Assembly: GCF_041060425.1 (NCBI RefSeq)
Contig: NZ_JAULBC010000001.1
Coordinates: 372,001 to 436,000, forward strand
Direction: 5' to 3'
DNA from: Danxiaibacter flavus
GTDB taxonomy: Bacteria > Bacteroidota > Bacteroidia > Chitinophagales > Chitinophagaceae
Length of the DNA stretch: 64,000 bases
Below, piece by piece: positions 8,869-16,595 of the stretch (the first letter of the stretch is position 1; every line of letters starts with the position of its first letter). The notes beneath the pieces were generated by a model. That model saw only the letters and a program-made list of their open reading frames with translations, ran no database searches and had not been told where the DNA came from. The position numbers and the translations under genes were made by a program.

Positions 8869-9264
8869 CTACAAAACCAGTTGTGTAAATAGTTTATCCA
8901 AGGCATGTTCCATATCGCCGCAAAGTCCGGGATGTGTTTTTGATGTTTGTACAATTGTGCTGCGCGTTGCAGTAAGCCACCTGAAACGGGAAGGTGGATC
9001 CAGTTTGCTGATAGGTCCGCCGTTTTTATTTCCTTCTGCGATTAATAAGAATGCATTAAGGTATTCTTTTAATTGTGCAATGTCTGCATCTCCATTAAAA
9101 GCTTTTATCTTTTGCTCGTCTATGTTAAACCTCGCCTGCAGAAATTGGAGTCTTTTGCAAAAAAGAATAACACCCACGTTGAGAAATTCCTCCCGCTCAA
9201 CCAATGGCACATAGCGTATTACAGCGTACTCAAATAAGTGTTTTTCTTGCATGTTGGGCCTCAT
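8869..9264 (-). CDS. DUF3037 family protein
   Basis: A 131-residue protein with typical DUF3037 opening features (FEYAVIRYVPLVEREEFLNVGVILF). Its function is unknown. Its 5' end overlaps the 3' end of the HipA-like gene by 35 bp, so translation is probably coupled; an in-frame ATG at 9252 (MQEKHLF) is an alternative start. In other genomes DUF3037 genes commonly sit beside HipA-like kinase genes, as here, suggesting a paired function. Whether this is toxin-antitoxin-like is not established. Confidence 0.8.
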   Translation of the reverse strand: MRPNMQEKHLFEYAVIRYVPLVEREEFLNVGVILFCKRLQFLQARFNIDEQKIKAFNGDADIAQLKEYLNAFLLIAEGNKNGGPISKLDPPSRFRWLTATRSTIVQTSKTHPGLCGDMEHALDKLFTQLVL

Positions 9265-10027
9265 TTACAAAGATGTGAGAATTGTTTATCCTGGTGTTGA
9301 TGAATTGCGCATAAACCTGCCTCATTTCTGCCGGCGTTTCATCTGCTGCTCCATTTACCAACCATTCATCCGGAATCAATGATACAATGTGTTCAATACG
9401 TTCCGGTGTTAGCCTGCCACGCATTTCCGCATCTATTGATTCAAGCTTCGAGGCTTGTGGTAATAACACATGATCCTTAATCTGCACAAAAGGGCGTTCT
9501 GCCTGTTGTTGCCAGTTGTGCCATGAGTGGTGAAAATATAAAGATGCACCATGATCTATTAACCAAAGTTCCCTGTGCCACATCAGCATATTGGTATTGC
9601 GTGCGGTGCGGTCAACATTGGTGAGCAGGCAATCCATCCAGACAATTTTAGACGCCAGCTCCTCATCAATTTTTGTTACTGCGGGATCGTAGGTAATAGC
9701 ACCAGAAAGATAATGCAGTGCAAGATTCAGCCCTGTGCTGGCCTTTAACAAATCCTGGATTTCCTCATCAGGCTCGGTCCGGCCGAAAGATTCGTCAAGT
9801 AACGCAAAGACCAGTTCCGGAACTTTTATTCCGAGTATCCGCGCAACTTCTCCCCCTATAAGTTCTGCAACGAGGGCTTTTGTTCCCTGCCCGGCACCCC
9901 TGAATTTTAATACATACATAAAGCCATCATCCGCCTCGGCAATAGCCGGCAACGAACCTCCTTCCCGCAACGGCGTAACATAACGTGTTACCTGTACGGT
10001 TCTGATCTCTGGTTGTTTGTAATTCAT
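9230..10027 (-). CDS. HipA-like kinase family protein
   Basis: A 265-residue protein with HipA/PI3-kinase-like features: FMYVLKFRGAGQGTKALVAE (nucleotide-binding Lys region), LTNVDRTARNTNML (catalytic Asp with Asn five positions on) and LWLIDHGASL (metal-binding Asp). It is shorter than classical HipA (about 440 residues) and lacks its N-terminal subdomain. Upstream on the minus strand, TATTTTCG (10032-10039) resembles the -7 element and lies only a few bases before the ATG, implying a very short leader. First gene of a probable HipA-like/DUF3037 operon; no HipB-type HTH antitoxin gene is adjacent. Confidence 0.75.
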   Translation of the reverse strand: MNYKQPEIRTVQVTRYVTPLREGGSLPAIAEADDGFMYVLKFRGAGQGTKALVAELIGGEVARILGIKVPELVFALLDESFGRTEPDEEIQDLLKASTGLNLALHYLSGAITYDPAVTKIDEELASKIVWMDCLLTNVDRTARNTNMLMWHRELWLIDHGASLYFHHSWHNWQQQAERPFVQIKDHVLLPQASKLESIDAEMRGRLTPERIEHIVSLIPDEWLVNGAADETPAEMRQVYAQFINTRINNSHIFVNEAQHARKTLI

Positions 10028-10049
10028 GGTGCGAAAATAGGGAATGGCT

Positions 10050-10128
10050 GTGAGCTGTGAGGTATCAGGTTTCAGGTATCAGGTATCAGGCGTGAGGTTT
10101 AAGGTATGAGGTGTGAGGAGTGTGTGCA
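10050..10128. repeat. Short-word intergenic repeat, left arm
   Basis: Repeated words of the kind GGTATCAGG and GGTGTGAGG. Positions 10057-10082 are the exact inverse complement of 10348-10373 (26 bp), so this is the left arm of an inverted repeat enclosing about 265 bp without a gene. Confidence 0.85.
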
Positions 10129-10318
10129 ATTGAGATGTGAAGTCGACGAGGCGCGGTTTGATATTTATCTAATTGTAAATTTTTATAGAGTTGAGGTGTC
10201 CAGCGATATTGGTTGTAGATATCATACTTGTATGGTAATCAGTTTTTATCGGTCCTGCTGATAATATGAGCTATTCTTGCCCCTTGCAAAAGCTGTTAGC
10301 CGCCTGGCACACCTTATT

Positions 10319-10388
10319 CCTCAAACTTCATGCCTTATACCTCACTCCTGATACCTGAAACCTGATACCTCACACCCCACACCTCCTC
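10319..10388. repeat. Short-word intergenic repeat, right arm
   Basis: The complementary words (CCTGATACCT, CCTCACACC) form the right arm of the inverted repeat. The same word family recurs in one orientation at 47948-48007. The DNA between the arms (10130-10318) has no convincing ORF. Confidence 0.85.
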
Positions 10389-10397
10389 GCTAATCCT

Positions 10398-10405
10398 TAT
10401 TTTTG
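10398..10405 (+). promoter_or_regulatory. -7 element of the ABC ATPase gene
   Basis: TATTTTTG matches TAnnTTTG and ends only 4 bp before the ATG at 10410, suggesting a nearly leaderless transcript. No clear -33 TTG is seen. Confidence 0.35.
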
Positions 10406-10409
10406 ACGA

Positions 10410-11396
10410 ATGAATTTTCTACAAGTCGCCAATATATCACGGACAGAAAGAGATGAACAAGCCTTATCGAACGTAAGCTTTACGCAACCCGCTTTTCATA
10501 AGATTGCGGTGGCTGGGGAGACAGGATCTGGGAAAAGTTCCCTGCTTAAAATTATTGCCGGATTGACGCAGCCGGATTCCGGAAATGTTTTTTTTGAAGA
10601 TGTTCGTATTGAAGGTCCGGCGGAAAAACTAATTCCCGGCCATAAGGGCATCGTGTATTTATCTCAACAATTTGAATTGCCTAACTTTTTGACTGTCGCG
10701 CAGGTGCTTGAATATGTGAATGAATTACCCGAGGAAGAAGCGCAGGCCCTATTCAAAATATGCCATATCAATCATCTGATGAAACGCAGGACGGATCAGC
10801 TATCCGGCGGTGAAAAGCAGCGTATAGCCCTGGCCCGTTTACTGATCACTTCTCCAAAACTATTGTTGCTGGATGAGCCGTTCAGTAACCTGGATATGAT
10901 TCATAAAAGCACACTTAAATCTGTAATTCATGATATCGGCGAGCATTTAAAGATTACGTGCATACTCGTATCTCACGATCCGCTCGATACATTATCCTGG
11001 GCTGATGAAATTATTGTTTTAAAAGAAGGTAAAATTGTGCAGCAAGGTTCGCCACAGGAAGTATATCAACATCCCATAAATGAGTATGTAGGAGGATTGT
11101 TTGGAAAGTATAACCTCATTGCACCGGATAAAACAAGCGCTTTTGCAGCGCTATCCATAGAACAGCCCGCCGGTAAAAAAATGTTCATAAGACCGGAAAA
11201 CTTAATTGTCACGGAGGACACATCAGCCAGTCACTCAATAAGAGGTGTCGTAAAAAATAGTTCTTTCTTTGGACACGATTACGAAATAACTGTCATGTTG
11301 CCGGAGAATAATATTGTAATCAAGCATTCAGAGCCTTTAGTTAAAGGGTCTGTAGTCAGTCTTCAGCTGAGAGAAAATGGTGTGTGGTTTATATAA
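10410..11396 (+). CDS. ABC transporter ATP-binding protein (PotA/FbpC-like, TOBE domain)
   Basis: A 328-residue ATPase: Walker A GETGSGKSS (about 35-43), Q-loop in YLSQQFELP, signature LSGGEKQRIALARLL (about 130), Walker B LLLLDEPFSNLD (about 150) and H-loop LVSHDPLD. The last 85 residues (GKKMFIRPENLIVT to the end) look like a TOBE substrate-sensing domain as in Fe3+, spermidine/putrescine or sulfate importers. No permease or binding protein lies next to it, so it is an orphan ATPase here and its substrate is unknown. Confidence 0.85.
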   Translation: MNFLQVANISRTERDEQALSNVSFTQPAFHKIAVAGETGSGKSSLLKIIAGLTQPDSGNVFFEDVRIEGPAEKLIPGHKGIVYLSQQFELPNFLTVAQVLEYVNELPEEEAQALFKICHINHLMKRRTDQLSGGEKQRIALARLLITSPKLLLLDEPFSNLDMIHKSTLKSVIHDIGEHLKITCILVSHDPLDTLSWADEIIVLKEGKIVQQGSPQEVYQHPINEYVGGLFGKYNLIAPDKTSAFAALSIEQPAGKKMFIRPENLIVTEDTSASHSIRGVVKNSSFFGHDYEITVMLPENNIVIKHSEPLVKGSVVSLQLRENGVWFI

Positions 11397-11782
11397 CGGT
11401 CCGCGCATTTATGCTGTTGGCAGGTAGTTTGGTTTAAATTTAATACCTCTCCAAAGGAGTATCCTGTCAATTCGTTTTGGAAGATCTGCGTATTTGCTCT
11501 GTGACGCTCAGTGTTTTCTTCGTGTGCCTCTGTGTAACTGTATTTTTTGTTTTACAGAGGAAAGTCAGAAATAAAAACGGACATTTAGCCCTAAATGAAC
11601 AATAATTTGTCCTCCATAATCTATTGTAGTTGTCATAGATCAATACAAGCATGACTTACTCCAGCTTAAAATCCCATCAAGGTTCATTAAAAATCTACTG
11701 TAAATCGATGAATGGATATTCCAGGTTGTAAAAAATCCTAATTTTTGTTACGGTTACTTTTAAAATCTAATATCCAGCCAAA
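11397..11782. other. Intergenic region with a decayed phrase repeat
   Basis: No credible gene. Positions about 11485-11570 carry a phrase (GCTCTGTGACGCTCAGTG, CCTCTGTGTAACTGTA) related to words at 31115-31145. The last 60 bp contain TAATTTTTG, an imperfect -7 element for the beta-helix gene. Confidence 0.5.
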
Positions 11783-13429
11783 ATGACGAAACCATTCATT
11801 GGCGTCATACTGTTGCTTCATGCAATGGTGTGTTGCTATGCAAAAACAATTTCCTTAACTACCCCTACAACTGTCGGAAAGGTTTATATAACGAATCCCG
11901 ACGTTTACAATTACACTCCCGGAGACACTTTTTTTATCGGACACTCTATTAGTGGCCTCAATCTTTACAATGTAAAAGGATCACCGGACAAATATGTAGT
12001 TGTTACAGCCGCCGAAGGAGTTACAATTAACGGCGGAGTAGTGATCGCGTCTGCAAAGTTTGTAAAGTTTCAAAACCTCAACATAAATGCAGGGCGGTTA
12101 ACAATGGGGTTTAAAGCGCAGTATTGCTCTGATATAACGCTTGACAACATCCAGGTTACGGACGCTACTATTGGTATTTCTATCAAGAATGACCCGAAAG
12201 ACAATGATCCTTCAACGTATTACCCGGTAACAATAAATAACCTGGTGATCAATAATTGCAGCGTAAAGAATTGCAATAATGAAGGGTTTTACCTTGGTCA
12301 CACATTTTCTGCTCCGTTGTACAATCAAATTCCATCGCCAATTATGGGGCTGACAGTTTCTAATGTGTCAGTTGAAAACACAGGCTGGGATGGCCTCCAG
12401 ATCACAAATGCACAGAATTGCAAGGTAAACGGAGTTACTACTGTTAACACCGGCACTGCCAATCAAACAGGACAGAAAAGTTGCGTGGCACTTCAGGATG
12501 CAGTTACCGGTTCATTTGAAAATATTAATTGTAAAGATGCTACAGGTGGATTGACAATTTTAGGAAAAGGTGAATTTGTAATAAAAAATGTGACGCTTGA
12601 TCATGTAGCTACGTCAGCAGGTGCATGCGCTTTTTTTGTCGACAATAGAAGTGACAGGGGGCTTAATTTACCTCCCCGGAAGTTAATGGCTGAAAACATA
12701 AGTATTCTTAATGGAAATAAAAGTGCCAGACTTCCAGTGTACGTGCTGAACAGTAGTGGTTTCGGAGCATTGGCACAACAGGGCATTGTAAAGAATTTAA
12801 AATATAACGCTGAAGAATGGGCCGCACCGGGCAAGGTTGTTGACTATGTTCCTAACGTATATATAACTGATACTACAAAACAAGTAGAGCAAGCTCCGCC
12901 TGTCGACTCATCTTCGTCAACATTGCAACCGTCGCCCGTTTCTCCTGTTGATTCAGTAATTGCTCAGGCTCCGCCGGAACCGTTACCACCGGTAGATTCA
13001 ACTTCGTCTACAGTGTCGGTATTGCCAACGGCGCCCATAGGTTCAGCATCTCCTGGTCAGTCGTCAAATCCAACATTGCCAACGGAACCCGTATTGACGT
13101 TAAATCCTTCAAAACCACTGGAGCCAACAAAGCCTGTTAGCACATCGCCAGGAACCTCAGTGCCAGCAGCAAAAAAAGATACAGGGTTTATTAAATTGTA
13201 TTCCAATCCCAATAACGGAAGATTCCGGGTTGCCTTTACGCTGCCTCAAAAGAGTAAAATAAAAATGCTCATCGTATCTATGTCCGGCAATGTTGTATAT
13301 CAAAACCAATGGAACAAAATAGATTACCTGGATCAGATGATCAGTTTGCCTTCAACCGGCATGTACATATTGAAAGTTATGTCAGACAGCGGTTTCGAGG
13401 ATATGAAAAAAGTAATTGTTGTCAAATAG
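11783..13429 (+). CDS. Secreted parallel beta-helix protein with T9SS sorting domain
   Basis: A 548-residue protein with a signal peptide (MTKPFIGVILLLHAMVCCYA). Residues about 60-345 consist of short strand-rich repeats (VTINGGVVIASAKFVKFQNL, ITLDNIQVTDATIGI, GLTVSNVSVENTGWDGLQIT) typical of right-handed beta-helix, pectate-lyase-like proteins. Residues about 365-465 are a Pro/Ser/Thr/Val linker (VDSSSSTLQPSPVSPVDS). The C-terminus (KLYSNPNNGRFRVAF to the end) is a T9SS type A sorting domain. It is probably a cell-surface polysaccharide-binding or -cleaving protein. No catalytic residues can be assigned, so lyase activity is not claimed. Confidence 0.8.
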   Translation: MTKPFIGVILLLHAMVCCYAKTISLTTPTTVGKVYITNPDVYNYTPGDTFFIGHSISGLNLYNVKGSPDKYVVVTAAEGVTINGGVVIASAKFVKFQNLNINAGRLTMGFKAQYCSDITLDNIQVTDATIGISIKNDPKDNDPSTYYPVTINNLVINNCSVKNCNNEGFYLGHTFSAPLYNQIPSPIMGLTVSNVSVENTGWDGLQITNAQNCKVNGVTTVNTGTANQTGQKSCVALQDAVTGSFENINCKDATGGLTILGKGEFVIKNVTLDHVATSAGACAFFVDNRSDRGLNLPPRKLMAENISILNGNKSARLPVYVLNSSGFGALAQQGIVKNLKYNAEEWAAPGKVVDYVPNVYITDTTKQVEQAPPVDSSSSTLQPSPVSPVDSVIAQAPPEPLPPVDSTSSTVSVLPTAPIGSASPGQSSNPTLPTEPVLTLNPSKPLEPTKPVSTSPGTSVPAAKKDTGFIKLYSNPNNGRFRVAFTLPQKSKIKMLIVSMSGNVVYQNQWNKIDYLDQMISLPSTGMYILKVMSDSGFEDMKKVIVVK

Positions 13430-13486
13430 GATGAATTAAGTAAGATGCCAATGCAGGCATATTTTATGTACTCATTTAATTATTAT

Positions 13487-13512
13487 AAAAGAAGCTTTAG
13501 GGCTTCTTTTTT
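13487..13512 (+). terminator. Rho-independent terminator after the beta-helix gene
   Basis: An AAAAGAAGC/GGCTTCTTTT stem with a short loop runs into a T-rich tract. Confidence 0.8.
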
Positions 13513-13670
13513 GTTTATGTCACTATATTTTCCGCTTGTTGATTATAGAACGCGAACTTTTCAAATTATCATTTGTATTCAGAAGAGATTTTTTTAAATA
13601 AAAAAAACTTCCTGCCATAATGTTGTCACAAGGCGGTGGTTTCTTTGAGGTAACAACAAAATCAAACGAT

Positions 13671-14168
13671 ATGTCTACTATTCAAATCTTCTTAAAAGAG
13701 TTAAAAAACGAGTCAGAAACTACACGTAAAATGCTGTCAAGAATTCCGGATGACAAATATGATTGGAAACCTCATCCTAAGAGTATGAGCATAAGACAAC
13801 TTAGCACGCACCTGGCCGAGTTGCCAACATGGATAACCATGACGTTGAATACAAGTGAGCTTGACTTTGCAACTAGCCCCTACAATCCAAAACCTATCGA
13901 CAATACAAAGGAGTTGATGGCGTATTTTGAAGAGTCATATCAGGATGGTAGATCTCATTTGGAAAAGGCGAAAGAAGAACAGCTTGCGGAAAGCTGGACA
14001 CTACGTAACGGAGATCAGGTTTATTCGACTTCTCCAAAAGCTGAAGTAATAAGAATGACTTTAAACCAGATTGTCCATCATCGCGCACAAATGGGCGTAT
14101 TTCTCCGTTTGCTGGATGTTCCGATTCCCGGAAGCTACGGGCCAAGTGCAGATGAAATGAGTTTCTAG
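13671..14168 (+). CDS. DinB family protein
   Basis: A 165-residue protein from the ATG at 13671 (MSTIQIFLKELKNESETTRK), a typical DinB-family start; an ATG 51 bp upstream would add a poor leader. It is a four-helix-bundle DinB/YfiT-like protein: STHLAELP around residue 46 and VHHRAQMGVFLRLL near the C-terminus supply the usual metal-binding His triad. DinB-fold proteins are often thiol-dependent transferases or of unknown function; the substrate is unknown here. Single gene followed by a strong hairpin. Confidence 0.8.
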   Translation: MSTIQIFLKELKNESETTRKMLSRIPDDKYDWKPHPKSMSIRQLSTHLAELPTWITMTLNTSELDFATSPYNPKPIDNTKELMAYFEESYQDGRSHLEKAKEEQLAESWTLRNGDQVYSTSPKAEVIRMTLNQIVHHRAQMGVFLRLLDVPIPGSYGPSADEMSF

Positions 14169-14189
14169 AAGTTGTTGAATAGTGATACA

Positions 14190-14238
14190 AATGCTGTTTC
14201 CAGGCAACATGGACTGTTGCCGGGAAACAGCATTTTTG
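14190..14238 (+). terminator. Terminator of the DinB gene
   Basis: AATGCTGTTTCC pairs with GGAAACAGCATT, with inner GGCAAC/GTTGCC pairing and one bulge, followed by TTTTG. A short-word tract (TTTTGACTTTTGACTTTT) follows. Confidence 0.8.
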
Positions 14239-14297
14239 ACTTTTGACTTTTTAATTTTTACTTTGACTGAAGACCAGGTAAATCGTACTCGTGAAGC

Positions 14298-14537
14298 TTA
14301 TCTCGCCTCATAATTAAACACTATCTTCTCCCACTTACCTTCTTTATTCATTTCATCCAGCTCAATATCCATATGTGCTTCATCACGTCTTATATAAGAC
14401 AGGCGAACTTTTTTATCAGGTGCTTCAAAAACAGCTTTATTGTCTTTACATGAAATCAGGGGATAAGCACTGCGAGGTCCGTTATTTTGGGTTTCGTTTG
14501 TTGAGCGTCTGTTTGTTGAAGAATGAATAAGTTTAGG
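14298..14537 (-). pseudogene. Decayed 3' fragment of an unidentified gene
   Basis: A minus-strand frame runs from an in-frame TAG (14538-14540) to TAA at 14298 with no ATG, GTG or TTG start that would suit it. Its last 55 codons read like real protein, including VFEAPDKKVRLSYIRRDEAH and GKWEKIVFNYEAR just before the stop, whereas the first part is low in complexity. It looks like the C-terminal end of a small beta-rich protein whose 5' part has been lost. The family is not identified with confidence. Confidence 0.5.
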
Positions 14538-14632
14538 CTAAACAACAAGATTTTCATTTGCATAAGTTTAGACAGAGATAAAAGCCTTTCTAAGTTATAA
14601 TTTTCATAATACAGAATTTGGTTTTTTTTGTT

Positions 14633-14666
14633 TACGAAATGTTCGTAGGTTTACGAAAATTTCGTA
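14633..14666 (+). promoter_or_regulatory. Tandem BlaI-type operators
   Basis: Two copies of TACGAAnnnTTCGTA, at 14633-14647 and 14652-14666, are spaced 19 bp centre to centre. The second ends one base before the ATG of the blaI-like gene. This is the arrangement expected for an autorepressing BlaI/MecI dimer. Confidence 0.75.
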
Positions 14667-14667
14667 A

Positions 14668-15027
14668 ATGGAAAAGTTGAGTCACCAGGAAGAGGATGTT
14701 ATGCATGTGATCTGGAATGTTGGAGAAGGGAATGTAAAAACCTTCCTGGAAGCTATGGATGAACCAAAGCCACCCTATACCACGTTGGCGTCAACAGTGA
14801 AGAATCTTGAGAAGAAAGGCTTTTTACAAAGTTCACTTGTTGGTAATACCTATTTATACAAACCGCAGATAACCGAAGAAGACTATAAGAAGAAGTTTAT
14901 GCAGGGATTTGTTCAGAATTACTTTAACAGCTCTTACAAGGAAATGGTTAATTTCTTTATTCAGCAAAAGAAGTTAAAGCCTAATGAACTGAAGGAGTTG
15001 ATTGCCATGATTGAAGAAAAAAAATAA
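14668..15027 (+). CDS. BlaI/MecI/CopY family transcriptional repressor
   Basis: A 119-residue winged-helix protein (MEKLSHQEEDVMHVIWNVGE, PPYTTLASTVKNLEKKGFL) with the canonical length and layout of the BlaI/MecI family, ending in a dimerisation segment. It is expected to repress its own operon through the two dyads that reach its start codon, and to be inactivated when the membrane metallopeptidase encoded by the next gene is triggered. The downstream gene begins 10 bp after the stop. No beta-lactamase gene is adjacent, so the regulated output is unknown. Confidence 0.9.
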   Translation: MEKLSHQEEDVMHVIWNVGEGNVKTFLEAMDEPKPPYTTLASTVKNLEKKGFLQSSLVGNTYLYKPQITEEDYKKKFMQGFVQNYFNSSYKEMVNFFIQQKKLKPNELKELIAMIEEKK

Positions 15028-15037
15028 AACATTCTAT

Positions 15038-16417
15038 ATGCCTGCGTTATTTGAATATATATTGAAAATGTCGCTTTGCATTGGAGCGACTTACCTGTTT
15101 TATCATTTTGCGCTAAGGCGCATTACGCATTATCAATGGAACCGCTGGTTTCTGCTTTTATTTACGCTGTTTGCATTTATGATACCGGTGATTAATATTG
15201 GCATATTGATGCAACCTGAAAAATTGCAGAATGTCGTCTTTATAAGAAGTATTCCCACAATAAATAGCACAACGTTCAACAACAATCAGGGTCCGTTAGG
15301 TCCACATATTGATTGGTGGAAATGGATTGGCATCGCATTCATGGTCGGAACAATTGTATTGGTTGTAAGATTGTTGATCCAGTTGTATTCATTGAAGCGC
15401 TTGCAAAACAGGTCTGAACTTTTAAAAAGCGGCCCTGTTAAAATTTTTCATGTAAACGATAATATAGCACCGTTTTCATTTCATCAAAGTATCTACCTGA
15501 ATAAAGATGAATACAATGAACAAGAGCTTCAAGAAATCGTTCAGCATGAGTTGGTACATGTACAGCAAAAACATACCATTGACATGCTGATAGCTGAATT
15601 TGTATGTATTTGTAACTGGTACAATCCTTTTGCATGGCTAATAAAAAAGGCCATCAAGGAAAACCTTGAATTTATTGCCGATGAACAGGTGTTAAATGCG
15701 GGTGCCGATCACAAAGCCTATCAATATCTGCTGTTAAAGGTCGGAGGTAATACACCATTACAAATAACCAATAATCTGAATTTTTCTTCGTTGAAAAAAA
15801 GAATTTATATGATGAACAAAGGGCGCACCGGTAATGCTCATCTGCTTAAATTCTTTTTTATTGTTCCTGTCATTTGTATGTTGCTGGTGCTATTTCGCGG
15901 GCAACCGGATAAAAGAACAACAGCTTCAAGAGAACGTACGCTTTTAACTGCCGAGTCATTCAGCGTGGGAAAACTTACCTACTTTATAAAAGATCCGGCT
16001 ATTGAAGCTATCATAAAAAATGATCAACCAAACTCTTTGCTGAAGCCAGGCGGCGAGCTGAGTCTGTCCTTAATGCAGGATGAAAAAAGCAGGCTAACAT
16101 CATTACTGAAGAAAAAAGGTTATTCAAATATTGATAGTCATGCCATCACTTTTATGATGGATACTTCCTTTTCGGCAAAGAATTTTTCGGTTCAAATAAT
16201 TATCGATCTGCCGGCTAATAATACTGCTGTCAGACAGAACAAATCAAATGAAGACAATGCACGTATCAGTGTAGATGAAATTTTGCAGGCAAGAAATAAT
16301 GAAAGTGTTGCTTACAGTACAGTTGAAGAAAAAGATAATACAAGGATAGAACATGCAGTTCAAAAAAACACAGGTGATAAAACTGTAAACGATAAAACTC
16401 AAACAAATCTTAGGTAA
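15038..16417 (+). CDS. BlaR1-like M56 family membrane metallopeptidase
   Basis: 459 residues from ATG 15038 (MPALFEYILKMSLCIGATYL); a TTG at 15011 would overlap the repressor gene. N-terminal membrane helices are followed by a cytoplasmic M56 domain with zinc motif HELVHVQQKH (about residues 169-178) and a downstream ENLEFIADEQVL segment giving the third ligand. Another membrane helix (LLKFFFIVPVICMLLVLF) precedes a periplasmic C-terminal region of about 170 residues. That region does not resemble the penicillin-binding sensor of staphylococcal BlaR1, so the signal sensed is probably different. Paired with the BlaI-like repressor, as is common in Bacteroidota. Confidence 0.85.
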   Translation: MPALFEYILKMSLCIGATYLFYHFALRRITHYQWNRWFLLLFTLFAFMIPVINIGILMQPEKLQNVVFIRSIPTINSTTFNNNQGPLGPHIDWWKWIGIAFMVGTIVLVVRLLIQLYSLKRLQNRSELLKSGPVKIFHVNDNIAPFSFHQSIYLNKDEYNEQELQEIVQHELVHVQQKHTIDMLIAEFVCICNWYNPFAWLIKKAIKENLEFIADEQVLNAGADHKAYQYLLLKVGGNTPLQITNNLNFSSLKKRIYMMNKGRTGNAHLLKFFFIVPVICMLLVLFRGQPDKRTTASRERTLLTAESFSVGKLTYFIKDPAIEAIIKNDQPNSLLKPGGELSLSLMQDEKSRLTSLLKKKGYSNIDSHAITFMMDTSFSAKNFSVQIIIDLPANNTAVRQNKSNEDNARISVDEILQARNNESVAYSTVEEKDNTRIEHAVQKNTGDKTVNDKTQTNLR

Positions 16418-16595
16418 GTTACTTAGCTAAATCAATCAACAAACATATAAGATCTGATTTGCGATGGTTGTGGCCAATTATACAGCCGTGTAATTCTATT
16501 GCTAATCAACTCTTTTTTTTGATTCGAAAAATCAAATAGTAGAGTTATGTCCATAGCTGAAAGCTCAGAGCTTAATAAAATTAAAATAAGCATAC

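Noticed and set aside
8769..8954. N-terminal extension of the Fic protein
   Set aside because: It would translate through the promoter and both operator dyads; homologous proteins start at MKYNWQLPNWPDF.
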